32,563 bases of DNA from Lentzea terrae. Lineage in GTDB: Bacteria > Actinomycetota > Actinomycetes > Mycobacteriales > Pseudonocardiaceae. The position numbers were made by a program, and so were the translations under genes. Shown one piece after another: positions 16,007-24,699 of the stretch; within the stretch, counting starts at the first letter, position 1; each line of letters opens with the position of its first letter. The notes below the pieces were generated by a model that worked only from the letters and a program-made list of their open reading frames with translations, had not been told where the DNA came from and made no database searches. Location of the stretch: positions 1 to 32,563 of the forward strand of contig NZ_QFWW01000057.1 of NCBI RefSeq assembly GCF_003265345.1, given 5' to 3'.

Positions 16007-17461
16007 CTACGGCTTCTCCTGCTCCTTCGAGTGCAGCTTGCCGTTGCGGAAGCAGAGCTTGTAGACAAGCTCGGCGTTGTGCGAGGTCTGGAACCGCGAG
16101 CACCCGTCCACCCCGAGCTGCCCGACGCCGAACTGACCGGTCACCTCTTCCTCGGACGTGACGCCCACCCGCAACGAGTCGAAGTACGGCGCGTTCATCT
16201 GCGTCGGGTTGAGCAACGCGAAGAGCAGCAACACGATCATCGCGCCGCTGATCGGCAACAGCGCCAGGAGCCCGAGGCAACCTCCGCCCACCACGCGCGG
16301 CACGGTCAGCACCTCGGCCGCCGGTGGGGGCGGCACCTCCCGAACCTCGGCGGCTGCCTGGACCGACGGGTGCAGCGGCACATCCGCTGCCACCCGGAAG
16401 CCACCTTCCGGCGGTGGGCCCGCGCTGAACGACCCGCCGAGCAGCCCGACCCGTTCCTCCAGACCGACCAGACCGCGCCGGGCGCCCTTGCCGGGAGGTC
16501 CGTCGGACGGCGCGTTGAGCACCTGGATCCGGGCACGTCCGCCGTGAACGGTGACCTGCACTCGGGTGCGGGCGTTCGGTGCGTGCTTGCGCACGTTCGT
16601 CAACGCCTCTCGCACGACCCGGTGGACCGCACGGCGCGTGCGCGGATCGGCGCCGTGCAGGTCGTCGCCGGACCAGTCGAGTGTGGCGACACCTTCTGTC
16701 AGCGCGGCGATGTCCGAACGGGTGCCGGTGTCCTCGTCGAGTGACTCGGGTTCGGGGTTGGTGCGCAGCACGCCGAGGATCTCGCGCAGCTCGGCCATCG
16801 CGAGCGACGAGGTGGTGCGGATCAGCTCAGCCTGCTCGTGCAGCTGCGGTGCTTTCCGCGCGGTCGCCAGCTCCAGCGCGCCCGCGTGGATGGAGATCAG
16901 GCTGAGCCGGTGCCCGAGCATGTCGTGCATCTCGCCGGCGATGTGCGCGCGTTCTTCGGATCTGGCCGACGCGGCGGTCAGCGCACGAGCGCGTTCCAGG
17001 TACTCGTTGCGCTCCTGCAGCAACCGGACCATCGGCCTGCGGCGGCCGAGCAGCATGCCGGAGACGGCGGGGAACAGCACGAAGAACACCGAACCGATGA
17101 CCGAGCCGGCCGCCGCCTCGTGGAGCGGCATCGTCCGGAAGTTCTCCTGGAAAAAGCTGAACGCGCTCTGCAGCAACGTCATGATGCCGAGCAATGCCCA
17201 CAACCGGCCGAGCCGTGTGCTGCGCCGGGACGCGGTGAAGACCACGAAGATCGTCACGGACTGCGCCCACAGGTTGTTGACCGCGAAGAGCGGTGCGGTG
17301 AGCAGCAGCGCCCAGTCCGGTTTGCGCGGGGCGAGCCACACGAGCGCCGCGATCCACGCGGCGGTCGCGATGGTCAGCAGCGGGTGGGGGGCCGGTGCCA
17401 GCGGGGCGATCAGCGGCACGAGACCCACCACGAACGCGAGAACGGGCCACACGAACCTCAT
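16007..17461 (-). CDS. Sensor histidine kinase (NarX/DesK type), second of a tandem pair
   Basis: 484 residues from ATG 17461, which overlaps the preceding kinase's TGA (ATGA). The N-terminus has about five hydrophobic segments (residues 1-140) with almost no extracytoplasmic loops. HisKA_3 follows, with phosphoacceptor H179 in EMHDMLGHRL, then an HATPase domain with VVREALTNVRKHAP (N-box) and RRGLVGLEERVGLLGG. After the catalytic domain is a proline-rich linker, another membrane helix (CLGLLALLPISGAMIVLLLFALL) and a tail of about 65 residues with two cysteines (GCSRF and KLCFRN). That C-terminal tail would sit on the far side of the membrane, an unusual place for a sensor. Similar throughout to the kinase before it. 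Confidence 0.92.
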   Translation of the reverse strand: MRFVWPVLAFVVGLVPLIAPLAPAPHPLLTIATAAWIAALVWLAPRKPDWALLLTAPLFAVNNLWAQSVTIFVVFTASRRSTRLGRLWALLGIMTLLQSAFSFFQENFRTMPLHEAAAGSVIGSVFFVLFPAVSGMLLGRRRPMVRLLQERNEYLERARALTAASARSEERAHIAGEMHDMLGHRLSLISIHAGALELATARKAPQLHEQAELIRTTSSLAMAELREILGVLRTNPEPESLDEDTGTRSDIAALTEGVATLDWSGDDLHGADPRTRRAVHRVVREALTNVRKHAPNARTRVQVTVHGGRARIQVLNAPSDGPPGKGARRGLVGLEERVGLLGGSFSAGPPPEGGFRVAADVPLHPSVQAAAEVREVPPPPAAEVLTVPRVVGGGCLGLLALLPISGAMIVLLLFALLNPTQMNAPYFDSLRVGVTSEEEVTGQFGVGQLGVDGCSRFQTSHNAELVYKLCFRNGKLHSKEQEKP

Positions 17462-18960
17462 CGCGGCAGCTCCTTCTTCGCGGTCAACACACCTTTGCGG
17501 TCGAAGCACAGCTCGAAGTCCCGATCGGCCTCGTTGCGCGCGTGGTAGCGGAAGCACCCGATGTGGTCCGACGGCACGCCGAACCCGAACGTCTCGGTGA
17601 CCTCCTCCTCGTGCGCGACCGACACCTGGAACGCGTCGAACTCCTGCCGGGTCATCTCGGGGCGGCTGAAGATCGCGACGACGAGCAGGACGAACGCCGT
17701 GCCGAGAGCCGGTACGACGGACAGCGTCGCGAGACAGCCGCTGCCGACCACGCGCGGCACGGTCAGGACCTCGGCGGTGATCGGCGGCGGTGGCGCCTCC
17801 GCCACGGTGCCCGCCGCGCCCGTCTCCTCCTGCGCCACCGGGTGCAACGGCAGCTCGGCCGCCACGCGGAAGCCGCCGGCGAACGGTCCGGCGAGGAGCG
17901 ACCCTCCGATCAGCTCGACCCGTTCCTCCAGCCCGATGAGCCCTCGCCGGGTGCCGCCACCTCTCGGTGCGGTGCTCGGCCCGTTGACGACTTCGACGTG
18001 CACCCGTTCGGCGACCTGCACCGACACGCGGGTGCGGGCTGACGGCGCGTGCTTGTGTACGTTCGTGAGCGCCTCGCGCACGACCCGATGCACAGCTCGT
18101 CGCAATCGTGCGTCGGCATCGGCCAGATCGTCGCCTGACCAGTCGAGGTGGACGGACATGCCCGCATCGGCAGAAGCCGCCACGAGCCGTTCGACGTCCG
18201 CGCGCGTGCCGGCGTCCTCATCGGCCTCGATGCTGCCGAGCACACCGAGGATCTCGCGCAGCTCGTCCATCGCGACCGCGGACGTCTTGCGGATCAACTC
18301 GACCTGTTCGCGCAGTTCAGGAGCCTGGACGGCGGCAGAGTGCTCCAGTGCAGAAGCGTGCGCGGTCAACTGGCGGAGCCGATGGCTGAGCATGTCGTGC
18401 ATCTCGCTCGCGATGTGCGCGCGCGTGTCGGACCTGGCGGTGCTCGCGGTCAACGCGCGTGCGTGCTCCAAGTAGTCGTTGCGCTCCATCAGCACCTGCG
18501 TCAACGGCTTGCGCCGCCCGATGAGCCCACCGGCCACCGCGGGGAAGATCAGCAGGAAGATCACGGTGAACGCCGCGCCGAGCAGGTACTCGGTGAGACC
18601 GTCCCCGGCGCGCCACGCGTGCAGGCCGCTGAACGCCGCCTGCAGCACCGCGGTGACCCCGATCAACGCCCACAGCTGCGACTGCTTCCGCACGGACCGG
18701 GCCGCGCGGAAGATCACGAGCGAAGTCGGGGCGATCGCGAGCAGGTTGTTGACCGCGTTCAGGGGAGCCGTGAGCAGGATCGCCCACCTCGGCCAGCGCG
18801 CGCTGATCGGCACCAGTGCCGCGGCCCAGACCGCCGAGGCCACGATCAGCCACCAGTGCACCGGCCGGCCGAGCGGCGCCACGAGCGTCACCAGCGCCAG
18901 CGCGAGGGTACCTGCCGCCCACAGCCCGTCGCGCACCTTCACGTTCACGCCGATCATCAT
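17458..18960 (-). CDS. Sensor histidine kinase (NarX/DesK type), first of a tandem pair
   Basis: 500 residues with the same plan as the kinase that follows it: a multi-spanning N-terminal membrane domain (about 15-145), phosphoacceptor H188 in EMHDMLSHRL, N-box VVREALTNVHKHAP, and GTRRGLIGLEERVELIGG. A linker, a membrane helix (VVGSGCLATLSVVPALGTAF region) and an exported tail of about 60 residues with paired cysteines (GCFRYH, ELCFDR) follow. The two proteins align end to end, including the tail, so they arose by tandem duplication and then diverged. Two adjacent ATGs (18960, 18957) are possible starts; no strong ribosome site distinguishes them. It heads the operon and diverges from argC across a 125-base gap. 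Confidence 0.92.
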   Translation of the reverse strand: MMIGVNVKVRDGLWAAGTLALALVTLVAPLGRPVHWWLIVASAVWAAALVPISARWPRWAILLTAPLNAVNNLLAIAPTSLVIFRAARSVRKQSQLWALIGVTAVLQAAFSGLHAWRAGDGLTEYLLGAAFTVIFLLIFPAVAGGLIGRRKPLTQVLMERNDYLEHARALTASTARSDTRAHIASEMHDMLSHRLRQLTAHASALEHSAAVQAPELREQVELIRKTSAVAMDELREILGVLGSIEADEDAGTRADVERLVAASADAGMSVHLDWSGDDLADADARLRRAVHRVVREALTNVHKHAPSARTRVSVQVAERVHVEVVNGPSTAPRGGGTRRGLIGLEERVELIGGSLLAGPFAGGFRVAAELPLHPVAQEETGAAGTVAEAPPPPITAEVLTVPRVVGSGCLATLSVVPALGTAFVLLVVAIFSRPEMTRQEFDAFQVSVAHEEEVTETFGFGVPSDHIGCFRYHARNEADRDFELCFDRKGVLTAKKELPR

Positions 18961-18977
18961 CGTGGACTCGCGTGATC

Positions 18978-19021
18978 AGGCCACAGCGCCAGGTGGCCTC
19001 GATGGGTGGCCACCCGGCCAC
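18978..19021. repeat. Cluster of GGCCAC/GTGGCC elements upstream of the kinase operon
   Basis: Four copies of one element in 44 bases: AGGCCAC (18978-18984) pairs with GTGGCCT (18993-18999); GGGTGGCCACCC (19004-19015) is a perfect 12-bp palindrome; and GGCCAC recurs at 19016-19021. It lies 18-61 bases upstream of the kinase start and about 30-70 bases before the argC promoter elements. It looks like a multi-copy operator, possibly for the operon's own response regulator, but G+C-rich palindromes arise by chance. Confidence 0.4.
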
Positions 19022-19049
19022 AGATCACACGTCCGCGGTCCGGTTGATG

Positions 19050-19084
19050 TTGAGTGGGTTTGCATGACCGTGCATAATCATGCG
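19050..19084 (+). promoter_or_regulatory. argC promoter overlapped by an ArgR-type operator
   Basis: TTGAGT (19050-19055), a 17-base spacer and CATAAT (19073-19078) form a good promoter whose start point falls at about 19085-19086, on the ATG of argC. The -10 region lies inside TTTGCATGACCGTGCATAAT (19059-19078) and TGCATAATCATGCG (19071-19084). Both have the TGCAT-spaced-ATGCA pattern of actinobacterial ARG boxes; GCAT-AATC-ATGC is an exact inverted repeat. Binding of ArgR (encoded in this operon) with arginine would cover the promoter and repress it. Confidence 0.7.
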
Positions 19085-19085
19085 T

Positions 19086-20099
19086 ATGACAGTGAGGATC
19101 GCGGTCGCGGGAGCCAGCGGATACGCGGGTGGCGAGCTGCTCCGCCTGCTACTGGCTCATCCGGACGTCGAGATCGGCGCGCTGACCGCCAACAGCAGCG
19201 CCGGTGACCCGTTGCTCAAGCACCAGCCGCACCTCCTGCCGCTCGCGGACCGACGACTCCAAGACACCACAGTCGAGACCCTCAAGGGGCACGACGTGGT
19301 GTTCCTCGCACTTCCCCACGGTCACTCAGCCGAGCTGGCCGAGCAACTCGGCGACGACACCGTGGTGATCGACTGCGGCGCCGACCACCGGCTGACCAGC
19401 GCGGACGACTGGACGCGCTGGTACGGAGGCGAGCACGCGGGCTCCTGGCCGTACGGGCTGCCGGAGCTGCCCGGTCAGCGGGACGAGCTGGTCAACGCGC
19501 GCCGGGTCGCCGTGCCCGGCTGCTACCCGACGGTGTCCTCGCTGGCGCTCGCGCCGGCCGTCGACCTGATCGAGGACGAGGTCGTCATCGTCGCCGTGTC
19601 GGGCACGTCCGGTGCGGGCAAGGCGCTCAAGCCGAACCTGCTCGGTTCCGAGGTCATGGGCTCCGCCAGTGCATACGGCGTCGGTGGCGCCCATCGGCAC
19701 ACGCCGGAGATCACCCAGAACCTGAGTGCCGCGGCCGGCCGTCCGATCAAGGTCAGCTTCACGCCGGTGCTCGCGCCGATGTCCCGCGGCATCCTCGCGA
19801 CCTGCACGGCTTCTCTGAAGGACGTTTCCGGTGTTCGCGAGGCCTACGAGAAGGCGTACGCGAACGAGCCGTTCGTGCACCTGCTTCCTGAAGGTTTCTG
19901 GCCGACGACGAACGCGGTTCTCGGTTCGAACGCCGTCCAGATGCAAGTCACCGTCGACGAGGACCTGGGCCGGCTCGTGGTCGTGGCCGCCGTCGACAAC
20001 CTGGCCAAGGGCACCGCTGGTGCCGCTGTCCAGTGCATGAACCTCGCTCTCGGCCTGCCGGAAACGACCGGCCTCTCGACCGTTGGAGTCGCTCCGTGA
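19086..20099 (+). CDS. argC: N-acetyl-gamma-glutamyl-phosphate reductase
   Basis: Third step of ornithine/arginine synthesis: NADPH-dependent reduction of N-acetylglutamyl phosphate to the semialdehyde. 337 residues. The NADP-binding loop is VAGASGYAGGELLRLL, and the catalytic cysteine is C146 in VAVPGCYPT. GGAHRHTPEI and LAPMSRGILAT are also family signatures. I chose ATG 19086 rather than 19080 because the promoter would begin transcription at about 19086, leaving no leader, and because the family N-terminus starts at TVRIAVAGASG. It is first of the arg operon, and its TGA overlaps the argJ GTG. Confidence 0.96.
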   Translation: MTVRIAVAGASGYAGGELLRLLLAHPDVEIGALTANSSAGDPLLKHQPHLLPLADRRLQDTTVETLKGHDVVFLALPHGHSAELAEQLGDDTVVIDCGADHRLTSADDWTRWYGGEHAGSWPYGLPELPGQRDELVNARRVAVPGCYPTVSSLALAPAVDLIEDEVVIVAVSGTSGAGKALKPNLLGSEVMGSASAYGVGGAHRHTPEITQNLSAAAGRPIKVSFTPVLAPMSRGILATCTASLKDVSGVREAYEKAYANEPFVHLLPEGFWPTTNAVLGSNAVQMQVTVDEDLGRLVVVAAVDNLAKGTAGAAVQCMNLALGLPETTGLSTVGVAP

Positions 20100-21268
20100 A
20101 CCGCAACAAGGGCGTCACCGGACCCCAGGGCTTCCGGGCCGCCGGGATCGCCGCCGGGATCAAGGAATCCGGTGCTCTCGATCTCACGCTCGTCGTGAAC
20201 GACGGGCCGTCCGACGCCGCCGCGGGCGTCTTCACCACGAACAAGGTGAAGGCGGCGCCGGTGTTGTGGTCGCAGCAGGTGATCCAGTCGCGACGCCTCT
20301 CCGCGGTCGTGCTCAACTCCGGCGGCGCCAACGCGTGCACCGGTCCCGAGGGTTTCCAGGACACGCATCAGACCGCGGAGAAGGTCGCCGAGGTGCTCGG
20401 CGTCGGTGCCGTCGACGTCGCGGTCTGCTCCACCGGCCTGATCGGTGAGCGCCTGCCGATGGACAAGATCCTTACCGGCGTCGAGAACGCCGCCAAGGAA
20501 CTGGACTCCACGGACCAGGCGGGTCTCAACGCCGCCACCGGAGTCATGACGACAGACAGCCGCCCCAAGCAGTCGTGGAAGACGTCCGAGCAGGGCTGGT
20601 CGGTCGGCGGGTTCGTGAAGGGCGCGGGCATGCTCGCGCCGAACATGGCCACGATGCTGTCGGTGATCACCACCGACGCCAAGATCTCCGGTGACCAGCT
20701 GGACAAGGCGCTGCGCCTCGCCACTGGCCGCACGTTCGACCGGCTCGACGTCGACGGCGGCACGTCCACCAACGACACCGTGCTGGTTTTGGCTTCCGGC
20801 GCTTCGGGTGTCGAGCCCTCGTTCGAGGACTTCGTCGCGTTGCTGACCGAGGTCTCCGCCGACCTCGTCAAGCAGCTCCAGGGCGACGCCGAGGGTGTGA
20901 CGAAGGAAATCAGCATCACCGTCAAGCAGGCCGCCACCGAGGCCGAGGCCGTCCACATCGGACGGACGATCGCCGAGGACAACCTGGTGAAGACCGCGTT
21001 GTTCGGCAGCGACCCGAACTGGGGTCGCATCGCGATGGCGCTGGGCCGCGCGGACGCCCAGATCGACCCGGACGTGCTGCAGATCCTGATCAACGGCGTG
21101 TCGTTGTACCGCAACGGAACCCGTGACCGCGACCGATCAGAGGCCGACCTGTCCGGCCGCGAGATCGAGATCGTCATCGACCTCAACGTCGGTGAGGCGG
21201 AAGCCACGGTGTTGACGACTGACCTGTCCCACGACTACGTCGAAGAGAACAGCGCTTACTCCTCATGA
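20096..21268 (+). CDS. argJ: Bifunctional glutamate N-acetyltransferase / amino-acid acetyltransferase
   Basis: ArgJ transfers acetyl from N-acetylornithine to glutamate, closing the acetyl cycle, and in bifunctional members also makes N-acetylglutamate from acetyl-CoA. 390 residues from GTG 20096. The precursor cleaves itself at the Ala-Thr bond in APNMATMLS, making T186 the N-terminal nucleophile of the beta chain. VTGPQGFRAAGIAAGIK at the N-terminus, NSGGANACTG (oxyanion-hole region) and SDPNWGRI are intact. Frames extending upstream overlap argC and are not family sequence. Whether this copy uses acetyl-CoA cannot be read directly. Translationally coupled at both ends (GTGA with argC, ATGA with argB). 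Confidence 0.96.
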   Translation: MNRNKGVTGPQGFRAAGIAAGIKESGALDLTLVVNDGPSDAAAGVFTTNKVKAAPVLWSQQVIQSRRLSAVVLNSGGANACTGPEGFQDTHQTAEKVAEVLGVGAVDVAVCSTGLIGERLPMDKILTGVENAAKELDSTDQAGLNAATGVMTTDSRPKQSWKTSEQGWSVGGFVKGAGMLAPNMATMLSVITTDAKISGDQLDKALRLATGRTFDRLDVDGGTSTNDTVLVLASGASGVEPSFEDFVALLTEVSADLVKQLQGDAEGVTKEISITVKQAATEAEAVHIGRTIAEDNLVKTALFGSDPNWGRIAMALGRADAQIDPDVLQILINGVSLYRNGTRDRDRSEADLSGREIEIVIDLNVGEAEATVLTTDLSHDYVEENSAYSS

Positions 21269-22134
21269 ACGCACAAGAAAAGGCGGCGGTCCTCGTCGAG
21301 GCGCTGCCGTGGTTGCAGCGCTTCCGGGGCGCTCTGGTCGTCGTCAAGTACGGCGGCAACGCGATGGTCGACGACGAGCTGAAGAAGGCGTTCGCCGAGG
21401 ACATGGTGTTCCTGCGGCTGTGCGGCCTGCGCCCGGTCGTCGTGCACGGTGGTGGCCCGCAGATCAAGTCGATGCTGGACAAGCTCGGCATCCACAGCGA
21501 GTTCCGCGGCGGTTTGCGCGTCACGACACCCGAAGCCATGGACGTCGTGCGGATGGTCCTGGTCGGTCAGGTCGGACGTGAGCTCGTCGGGCTGATCAAC
21601 CAGCACGGTCCGTACGCGGTCGGCATCTCCGGTGAGGACGCGCACCTGTTCACGGCAACGCGTCGTGGCGCTGTTGTCGACGGCGAAGAGGTCGACATCG
21701 GTCTCGTCGGCGACATCACCGAGGTCAACCCGGACTCGGTGCTAGACATCGTGCGTGCGGGCCGGATCCCGGTCGTGTCGTCGGTGGCGCCGGACATCAA
21801 CGGCGTGCCGCACAACGTGAACGCGGACACGGCGGCGGGTGCGCTGGCCGTCGCGTTGGGTGCGGAGAAGCTCGTCGTGCTGACCGACGTCGAGGGCCTG
21901 TACTCGAACTGGCCGGACAAGTCGTCGCTGCTGCACCAGGTGCACGCCACCGAGCTCGAGAAGATGTTGCCGGACCTGGAAAGCGGCATGGTGCCGAAGA
22001 TGGAGGCCTGCCTGCGGGCGGTGCGCGGTGGAGTTCCGCAGGCGCACGTGATCGACGGCCGGCTGGCCCACTCGGTGTTGCTCGAAGTCTTCACCTCCTC
22101 TGGTGTGGGCACGATGGTGTTGGGGGACAAATGA
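21265..22134 (+). CDS. argB: Acetylglutamate kinase
   Basis: Phosphorylates N-acetylglutamate with ATP, usually the arginine-feedback-controlled step. 289 residues of the amino-acid kinase fold: VVVKYGGNAM (phosphate-binding lysine and glycines), VVHGGGPQIKSML, and SGMVPKMEACLRAVRGGV near the C-terminus. The N-terminal helix before VVVKYGGN (about residues 1-24) is the extension typical of arginine-inhibited hexameric enzymes, so feedback inhibition is likely; that is inferred from the family. Start and stop overlap both neighbours by 4 bases. Confidence 0.97.
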   Translation: MNAQEKAAVLVEALPWLQRFRGALVVVKYGGNAMVDDELKKAFAEDMVFLRLCGLRPVVVHGGGPQIKSMLDKLGIHSEFRGGLRVTTPEAMDVVRMVLVGQVGRELVGLINQHGPYAVGISGEDAHLFTATRRGAVVDGEEVDIGLVGDITEVNPDSVLDIVRAGRIPVVSSVAPDINGVPHNVNADTAAGALAVALGAEKLVVLTDVEGLYSNWPDKSSLLHQVHATELEKMLPDLESGMVPKMEACLRAVRGGVPQAHVIDGRLAHSVLLEVFTSSGVGTMVLGDK

Positions 22135-23288
22135 CCACGCGCTGGCAACAGTCCATGATGGACAACTACGGCACGCCTCAGCTGGCGTTGGCGCGCGGTG
22201 AGGGCGCCTACGTCTGGGACACCGACGGCAACCGCTACCTGGATCTGCTGACCGGCATCGCGGTCAACGCCCTGGGACATGCGCACCCGAAGATCGTCGA
22301 GGCGGTCACCCGCCAGATCTCGACCATCGGCCACACGTCGAACCTCTACGTCAACGAGCCGGCGTTGCTGCTGGCCGAGCGGCTGCTGGACCTGTGCGGC
22401 GTGCCGGGCAAGGTGTTCTTCTGCAACTCCGGCGCCGAGGCGAACGAGGCGGCGCTCAAGATGTCGCGCCGCACCGGCCGCACCAAGGTCGTGGCCACCA
22501 TCGGCGGCTTCCACGGCCGCACGATGGGCGCGTTGTCGTTGACCGGTCAGCCCGGCAAGAAGACGCCGTTCGAGCCGTTGGTGCCTGGCGTTTCGCACAT
22601 CCCGTTCGGCGACGTGGCGGCGTTGGAAGCGGCGATCGACGACGACACGGCCGCGTTCATCGTCGAGCCGATCCAGGGTGAGATGGGCGTCGTCCTGCCG
22701 CCGGAGGGCTACCTGCAGGAGGCACGCCGGATCACGGCCGAGCACGGTGCTTTGTTCGTCCTGGACGAGGTGCAGACCGGCGTCGGCCGCCTCGGCACGT
22801 GGTTCGCGTTCCAGCAGGCCGGGATCGTGCCGGACGTCATGACGCTGGCCAAGGGCATCGGCGGTGGTCTGCCGCTGGGCGTCACGATCGGCTTCGGCGC
22901 GGCGGCCGACCTGTTCCAGCCCGGCCACCACGGCACCACGTTCGGTGGCAACCCCGTGTGCTGCGCGGCCGCCCTCGCGGTGCTCGACACGATCGCCGCG
23001 GAAGGCTTGCTGGAGCACGCCTCAGCCGTGGGCAAGGAGATCGCGGCCGGGGTGGAGGCGTTGCACCACCCGGCGATCTCCGGGGTGCGGGGAGCCGGCC
23101 TGCTGCTCGGCATCATGCTGCGCGAGGCGGTCTCGGCGAAGGCCGCGGCGGCCGCGCAACAGGCCGGCTACCTGATCAACCCCATCCAGCCCGACGTGAT
23201 CCGCCTGGCGCCGCCGCTGATCCTGGACGAATCCGACGCGCAGGCGTTCGTGGCCGCGTTGCCGACCTTCTTTGAGGAGCAGCAGTGA
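22131..23288 (+). CDS. argD: Acetylornithine aminotransferase
   Basis: PLP-dependent transaminase that turns N-acetylglutamate semialdehyde into N-acetylornithine; class III aminotransferases of this type often also serve lysine synthesis. 385 residues. Signatures: FFCNSGAEANEAALKMSRR for phosphate binding, FHGRTMGALS, FIVEPIQGEMGVV, the cofactor-contacting aspartate in LFVLDEVQTGVGRLG, and the Schiff-base lysine K241 in MTLAKGIGGGLPLG. Normal length, with a 4-base overlap with both argB and argF. Confidence 0.96.
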   Translation: MTTRWQQSMMDNYGTPQLALARGEGAYVWDTDGNRYLDLLTGIAVNALGHAHPKIVEAVTRQISTIGHTSNLYVNEPALLLAERLLDLCGVPGKVFFCNSGAEANEAALKMSRRTGRTKVVATIGGFHGRTMGALSLTGQPGKKTPFEPLVPGVSHIPFGDVAALEAAIDDDTAAFIVEPIQGEMGVVLPPEGYLQEARRITAEHGALFVLDEVQTGVGRLGTWFAFQQAGIVPDVMTLAKGIGGGLPLGVTIGFGAAADLFQPGHHGTTFGGNPVCCAAALAVLDTIAAEGLLEHASAVGKEIAAGVEALHHPAISGVRGAGLLLGIMLREAVSAKAAAAAQQAGYLINPIQPDVIRLAPPLILDESDAQAFVAALPTFFEEQQ

Positions 23289-24217
23289 CTTTGCGGCACT
23301 TTCTCCGTGACGACGACCTGACTCCTGCCGAGCAGGCGGCGGTGCTGGACCTCGCGGACGCGTACAAGGCGGACCGGTTCACCGCGAAACCGTTGGCGGG
23401 CCCCAAGGCCGTCGCCGTGATCTTCGAGAAGAACTCGACCAGGACGCGGCTGTCGTTCGAGGTCGGCATCGCGCAGCTCGGCGGCAACCCGGTGATCATC
23501 GACGGCCGCTCGATGCAGCTGGGCCGCGAGGAGACGATCGAGGACACGTCCCGGATCCTGTCCGGCTACGTCGACGCCGTGGTGTGGCGGACGTTCGCCC
23601 AGGCGCGCATCGAAGCCATGGCCAGCGTTTCGCGCGTTCCCGTGGTCAACGCGCTGACCGACGAGTTCCACCCGTGCCAGGTTCTCGCTGACCTGCAGAC
23701 GATTCGTCGTCGTTATGGCAAGTTGGCCGGCTTGACGCTGACGTACCTGGGCGACGGCGCCAACAACATGTCGCACTCGTTGCTGCTCGGCGGCGCCACG
23801 GCGGGCATGCACGTCCGGATCGGTGCGCCCGCCGGCTTCGTGCCGAACCCGCAGTTCCTGGAGGACGCCAAGAAGCGTGCTGCCGAGACCGGTGGTTCGG
23901 TGGCGTTGATCAGCGATCCGCGTGAGTCGGTCGACGGTGCGGACGTGCTGGTCACCGACACGTGGACGTCGATGGGCCAGGAGAACGACGGCAAGGACCG
24001 CGTCGGCCCGTTCCGCCCGTACCAGGTCAACGCCTCGTTGCTGGAGGCGACCGGAAAGCCGGACTCGACCGTGCTGCACTGCCTGCCGGCGCACCGCGGC
24101 TGGGAGATCACCGACGACGTGCTCGACGGTCCGCAGTCGCTGGTGTGGCAGGAGGCCGAAAACCGCCTGCACGCCCAGAAGGCGCTGCTCGTGTGGTTGC
24201 TGGAGCAGTCGTCATGA
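23285..24217 (+). CDS. argF: Ornithine carbamoyltransferase
   Basis: Forms citrulline from ornithine and carbamoyl phosphate. 310 residues from a GTG start. The carbamoyl-phosphate loop STRTRLSFE, the HPCQVLADLQTI motif, the ornithine-side D-x-W-x-S-M-G (TDTWTSMGQE), and HCLPAHRGWEI carrying the catalytic cysteine are all present. Length and motifs are normal for the biosynthetic enzyme. It overlaps the argR start by 4 bases. Confidence 0.97.
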   Translation: MTLRHFLRDDDLTPAEQAAVLDLADAYKADRFTAKPLAGPKAVAVIFEKNSTRTRLSFEVGIAQLGGNPVIIDGRSMQLGREETIEDTSRILSGYVDAVVWRTFAQARIEAMASVSRVPVVNALTDEFHPCQVLADLQTIRRRYGKLAGLTLTYLGDGANNMSHSLLLGGATAGMHVRIGAPAGFVPNPQFLEDAKKRAAETGGSVALISDPRESVDGADVLVTDTWTSMGQENDGKDRVGPFRPYQVNASLLEATGKPDSTVLHCLPAHRGWEITDDVLDGPQSLVWQEAENRLHAQKALLVWLLEQSS

Positions 24218-24699
24218 CCCGCACCGCACGGCAGGGCCGCATCGTCGAGATGGTCAGCCAGCTCGTCATCCGCAGCCAGTCCGAGCTCGCGAAACTCCTC
24301 GCCGCGGAAGGCATCGAGGTCACCCAGGCCACGTTGTCGCGCGACCTGGACGAGCTCGGCGCGGTCAAGCTGCGCGGCCCCGACGGCGGTGCGCCGATCT
24401 ACGTGATCCCGGAGGACGGCAGCCCGGTGCGCGGCGTGCAGGGCGGCACCACGCGGCTCGCGCGCGTGCTGGGCGAGCTGCTGGTCTCCACCGACTCCTC
24501 GGCGAACCTCGCGGTGCTGCGCACTCCTCCGGGAGCCGCGCAGTTCCTGGCCTCCGCGCTGGACCGTGCGGCGTTGCACGAGGTCGTCGGCACGATCGCG
24601 GGCGACGACACGATCCTCGTCGTGGCCCGCGAGCCGATGACGGGCGCCGAGCTCGCCGAGCGGATCGCGGCTTTGTCCTCGGGCAACGGCGATGAATGA
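24214..24699 (+). CDS. argR: Arginine repressor
   Basis: 161 residues. The N-terminal winged helix-turn-helix (about 1-75) has the family DNA-contact block VTQATLSRDLDELGAVKLR, and the C-terminal half (about 85-155) is the oligomerisation and arginine-binding domain, with LRTPPGAAQFLASALD and VVGTIAGDDTILVVAR; GDDT carries the arginine-contacting aspartates. As a hexamer with arginine it should bind the ARG boxes found over the argC promoter. The ATG overlaps the argF stop. Its 3' end overlaps the following mini-argG frame by 8 bases. Confidence 0.96.
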   Translation: MTRTARQGRIVEMVSQLVIRSQSELAKLLAAEGIEVTQATLSRDLDELGAVKLRGPDGGAPIYVIPEDGSPVRGVQGGTTRLARVLGELLVSTDSSANLAVLRTPPGAAQFLASALDRAALHEVVGTIAGDDTILVVAREPMTGAELAERIAALSSGNGDE

